From Planctomycetota bacterium (GTDB lineage: Bacteria > Planctomycetota > Planctomycetia > Planctomycetales > Planctomycetaceae), in assembly GCA_013151585.1 (NCBI GenBank), contig JAADHY010000357.1, forward strand, positions 1 to 7,797: DNA of 7,797 bases, read 5' to 3'. The position numbers were made by a program, and so were the translations under genes. Positions 6,592 to 7,797 of the stretch are shown in pieces. The stretch's first letter is position 1, and each line of letters starts with the position of its first letter. Below the pieces are notes generated by a model that was given only the letters and a program-made list of their open reading frames with translations, made no database searches and was not told the DNA's origin.

Positions 6592-7104
6592 ATGGCGGCT
6601 GTCTCCACTTCGTTGGCGCTGGGTATGGCGATCGTCGTCGCGGCTTTGGGAGCCGCTGCGATGTTCGGTCCGAGTTTGCAACGCTGGCGGCGTCAGCGAG
6701 ACATCGCTCGCGCGCTCCGGCAGTTTCGCATTTCTCGCGAGCAACTGGAAGCAAGATTCGAAGAGGTGGCCAGATCAGCCTCAAAGTCGCTGGCTCTCAA
6801 AACGGCCTCGTTCGAATGGCATTCGGAAGTGGCTTTCGGCCTGTCCCCGGAATCAGGACTTTTGACGGCTTTTGTCAGTGTGAGTGTCCGTCTTGGAAAG
6901 GCGGACGAGAATGGTAGCCCGCAGCCCGAGACGGAGACCGAGACTTCCGCCTTTCCGCGGAATGCGTCTGCCGTTTTTCACTACCAGGACGGCGTCTGGG
7001 GAACGGCCGGTCGGGTGTTGTTTAACCTTGAGCCAGACGAAGCTCTAGCCCGATTCGCTGACCAATTCGCTCCCGTCATGCTGGACGGCAAGGCGAGCCT
7101 GTGA
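6592..7104 (+). CDS. Small membrane-anchored hypothetical protein, planctomycete-type
   Basis: This 170-residue protein has one N-terminal membrane helix (about 8-27), a positively charged stretch (RWRRQRDIAR, 31-40) and a predicted amphipathic helix to about 65, then a small beta-rich domain of about 70-160. The domain contains FEWHSEVAFG (74-83), LLTAFVSVSVRL (90-101), a low-complexity ETETET insert (113-118) and the ending AVFHYQDGVWGTAGRVLFNLEPDEALARF. That pattern reminds me of uncharacterised planctomycete proteins with no known function. By the positive-inside rule the domain is probably cytoplasmic. I start it at ATG 6592 because the frame upstream to 6448 is a translation of the repeat at 6464-6516 and looks unlike protein; ATG 6625 is an alternative. 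No clear Shine-Dalgarno precedes 6592. It converges with the PEP-CTERM gene. Confidence 0.7.
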   Translation: MAAVSTSLALGMAIVVAALGAAAMFGPSLQRWRRQRDIARALRQFRISREQLEARFEEVARSASKSLALKTASFEWHSEVAFGLSPESGLLTAFVSVSVRLGKADENGSPQPETETETSAFPRNASAVFHYQDGVWGTAGRVLFNLEPDEALARFADQFAPVMLDGKASL

Positions 7105-7190
7105 TTCCCAAGGACGAGTGTCGGTTCCTGCGGCCGCTGCGACGATCCACTCGCTCCTTTATGCCGTGGCCGGATGGAAACGTCGTGGCC

Positions 7191-7243
7191 GAACTCGCCA
7201 GAGTTTGGGCAAAAGCCGCACTTCGCCAAAGTCTGGCGACTTC
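7191..7243. repeat. Nested inverted repeat with self-complementary arms
   Basis: The arms GAACTCGCCAGAGTTTGG (7191-7208) and CCAAAGTCTGGCGACTTC (7226-7243) are complementary at 16 of 18 positions around a 17-base loop. Each arm can also fold alone: AACTC-GCCA-GAGTT in the left, and AAGTC-TGGC-GACTT in the right, whose four-base loops GCCA and TGGC are complementary to each other. It sits between the ends of two convergent genes. A frame through it reads KSGDFS, which I recall from spurious planctomycete translations, so it is probably a dispersed repeat. There is no T-run on either side. Confidence 0.6.
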
Positions 7244-7294
7244 AGCGACCTCCACGAAAGGCAAACCAAACCGGCTGCGGCAAATCACGGCGCA

Positions 7295-7321
7295 CAAGAA
7301 AAGCGGCCTCGAAAGGCCGCT
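7295..7321 (-). terminator. Intrinsic terminator for the PEP-CTERM gene
   Basis: Read on the minus strand, a perfect 8-base-pair stem, AGCGGCCT (7321-7314) with AGGCCGCT (7309-7302), closes on the four-base loop TTCG (7313-7310) and runs straight into TTTTCTT (7302-7296, sharing the last stem T). It lies 57 bases beyond the stop of the gene ending at 7379, the usual position for a Rho-independent terminator. On the plus strand no T-run follows the stem, so it should act in one direction only. Confidence 0.8.
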
Positions 7322-7378
7322 GCGAAAGCGAGTTCTTGCGAGGAAAAAACTTAGTTTCTTGCAGCGGAGTCGGCCTTC

Positions 7379-7797
7379 TCATGCCGTCCAGCTTTCCGAT
7401 TTTCTCCTCGTAGTCACCAAACCGACCGTCGCTCCAACGAGGGCTAACACCAGTGCCGACGGTTCTGGAATGGCCGCTCCTGTGATCTGAACGTTATCGA
7501 TGCGATTATTCCCGTTCGCGTTCGTGGCCCCATCAAAGGTGATTTGCAAGACAACGTTGGGGTTGTTGTCCAGACTTGGGATGGCAGCGAAATCAAAGGT
7601 CTTCACTTCGAATGTGGAAGAGGTGGTCGGTTTGTAAGTCTCGAAGTCGAAAAATTGGTTTCCGCCGTCGGACGAATAGGAGACGGTATTACTGCTGAAC
7701 CCGGTGTTTGTCCGACGAGTCGCGAACGACAAAACAATGTCGGTGTAATTCGTTGTGTCGATGAAAAACCGAAGGTGCTTGCCATTGTTGGCCAAGC
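7379..7797 (-). CDS. PEP-CTERM-anchored secreted protein, C-terminal part (5' end outside window)
   Basis: This exported protein carries a PEP-CTERM sorting signal, recognised by an exosortase (EpsH/XrtA family) that cleaves near the PEP motif and releases the protein to the envelope or matrix. The last part shows IPEP (109-112 of the visible fragment), a hydrophobic helix of about 17 residues and the basic TTRRKS, followed by the short tail ESWTA. Upstream is a Ser-, Thr-, Asn- and Asp-rich beta-type domain containing NVVLQITFDGATNANGNNRIDNVQI, with the GNNRIDNV segment usual in planctomycete PEP-CTERM proteins. Binding partner or ligand is unknown. The frame is open to the window edge; the TTG at 7795 is an internal codon, so the signal peptide lies outside. 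The terminator at 7295-7321 ends its transcript. No exosortase gene is seen here. Confidence 0.9.
   Translation of the reverse strand, partial: LANNGKHLRFFIDTTNYTDIVLSFATRRTNTGFSSNTVSYSSDGGNQFFDFETYKPTTSSTFEVKTFDFAAIPSLDNNPNVVLQITFDGATNANGNNRIDNVQITGAAIPEPSALVLALVGATVGLVTTRRKSESWTA

Noticed and set aside
7101..7490. 129-codon plus-strand frame after the 170-residue gene
   Set aside because: It crosses the nested inverted repeat and the minus-strand terminator and then overlaps the PEP-CTERM gene antisense.

Overview
The window looks like chromosomal DNA from a GC-rich Planctomycetes-type bacterium (class Planctomycetia is my best guess). The grounds are a PEP-CTERM surface protein at the right edge, an RND/MMPL exporter next to a thioester-reductase-like SDR, several proteins of a style I associate with planctomycetes, and short hairpin-forming intergenic elements resembling repeats I remember as scattered through planctomycete genomes. 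No marker gene fixes the taxonomy, so this is inference.

Layout: 1-1453 (+) is the C-terminal part of an RND-superfamily exporter. A roughly 250-base gap follows with a candidate promoter, a hairpin and a candidate 31-codon leader ORF. 1703-2848 (+) is an NADP-type extended SDR resembling thioester reductases. 2849-3012 is a convergent gap with two hairpin elements. 3013-4944 (-) is a 643-residue hypothetical protein with a membrane segment near each end and a long disordered middle. 4945-5246 is a gap with only weak ORFs. 5247-6185 (-) is endonuclease IV (nfo) with all nine metal ligands and a basic C-terminal tail. 6186-6591 is a divergent gap holding a candidate promoter and a two-hairpin element. 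6592-7104 (+) is a small membrane-anchored hypothetical protein. 7105-7378 is a second convergent gap with a large nested inverted repeat and an intrinsic terminator. 7379-7797 (-) is the C-terminal part of a PEP-CTERM protein.

The exporter and SDR may form a lipid- or polyketide-related pair, since both families commonly sit in such loci, but the window alone cannot prove it. nfo is a base-excision repair enzyme with no evident link to its neighbours. The PEP-CTERM protein implies an exosortase elsewhere in the genome.

I see no CRISPR array, tRNA, rRNA, transposase or phage gene, and no clear new defence or biosynthetic system. The most unusual signals are the architected intergenic hairpin elements, the loss of codon periodicity in part of the 643-residue gene, and the leader-ORF/promoter overlap upstream of the SDR.
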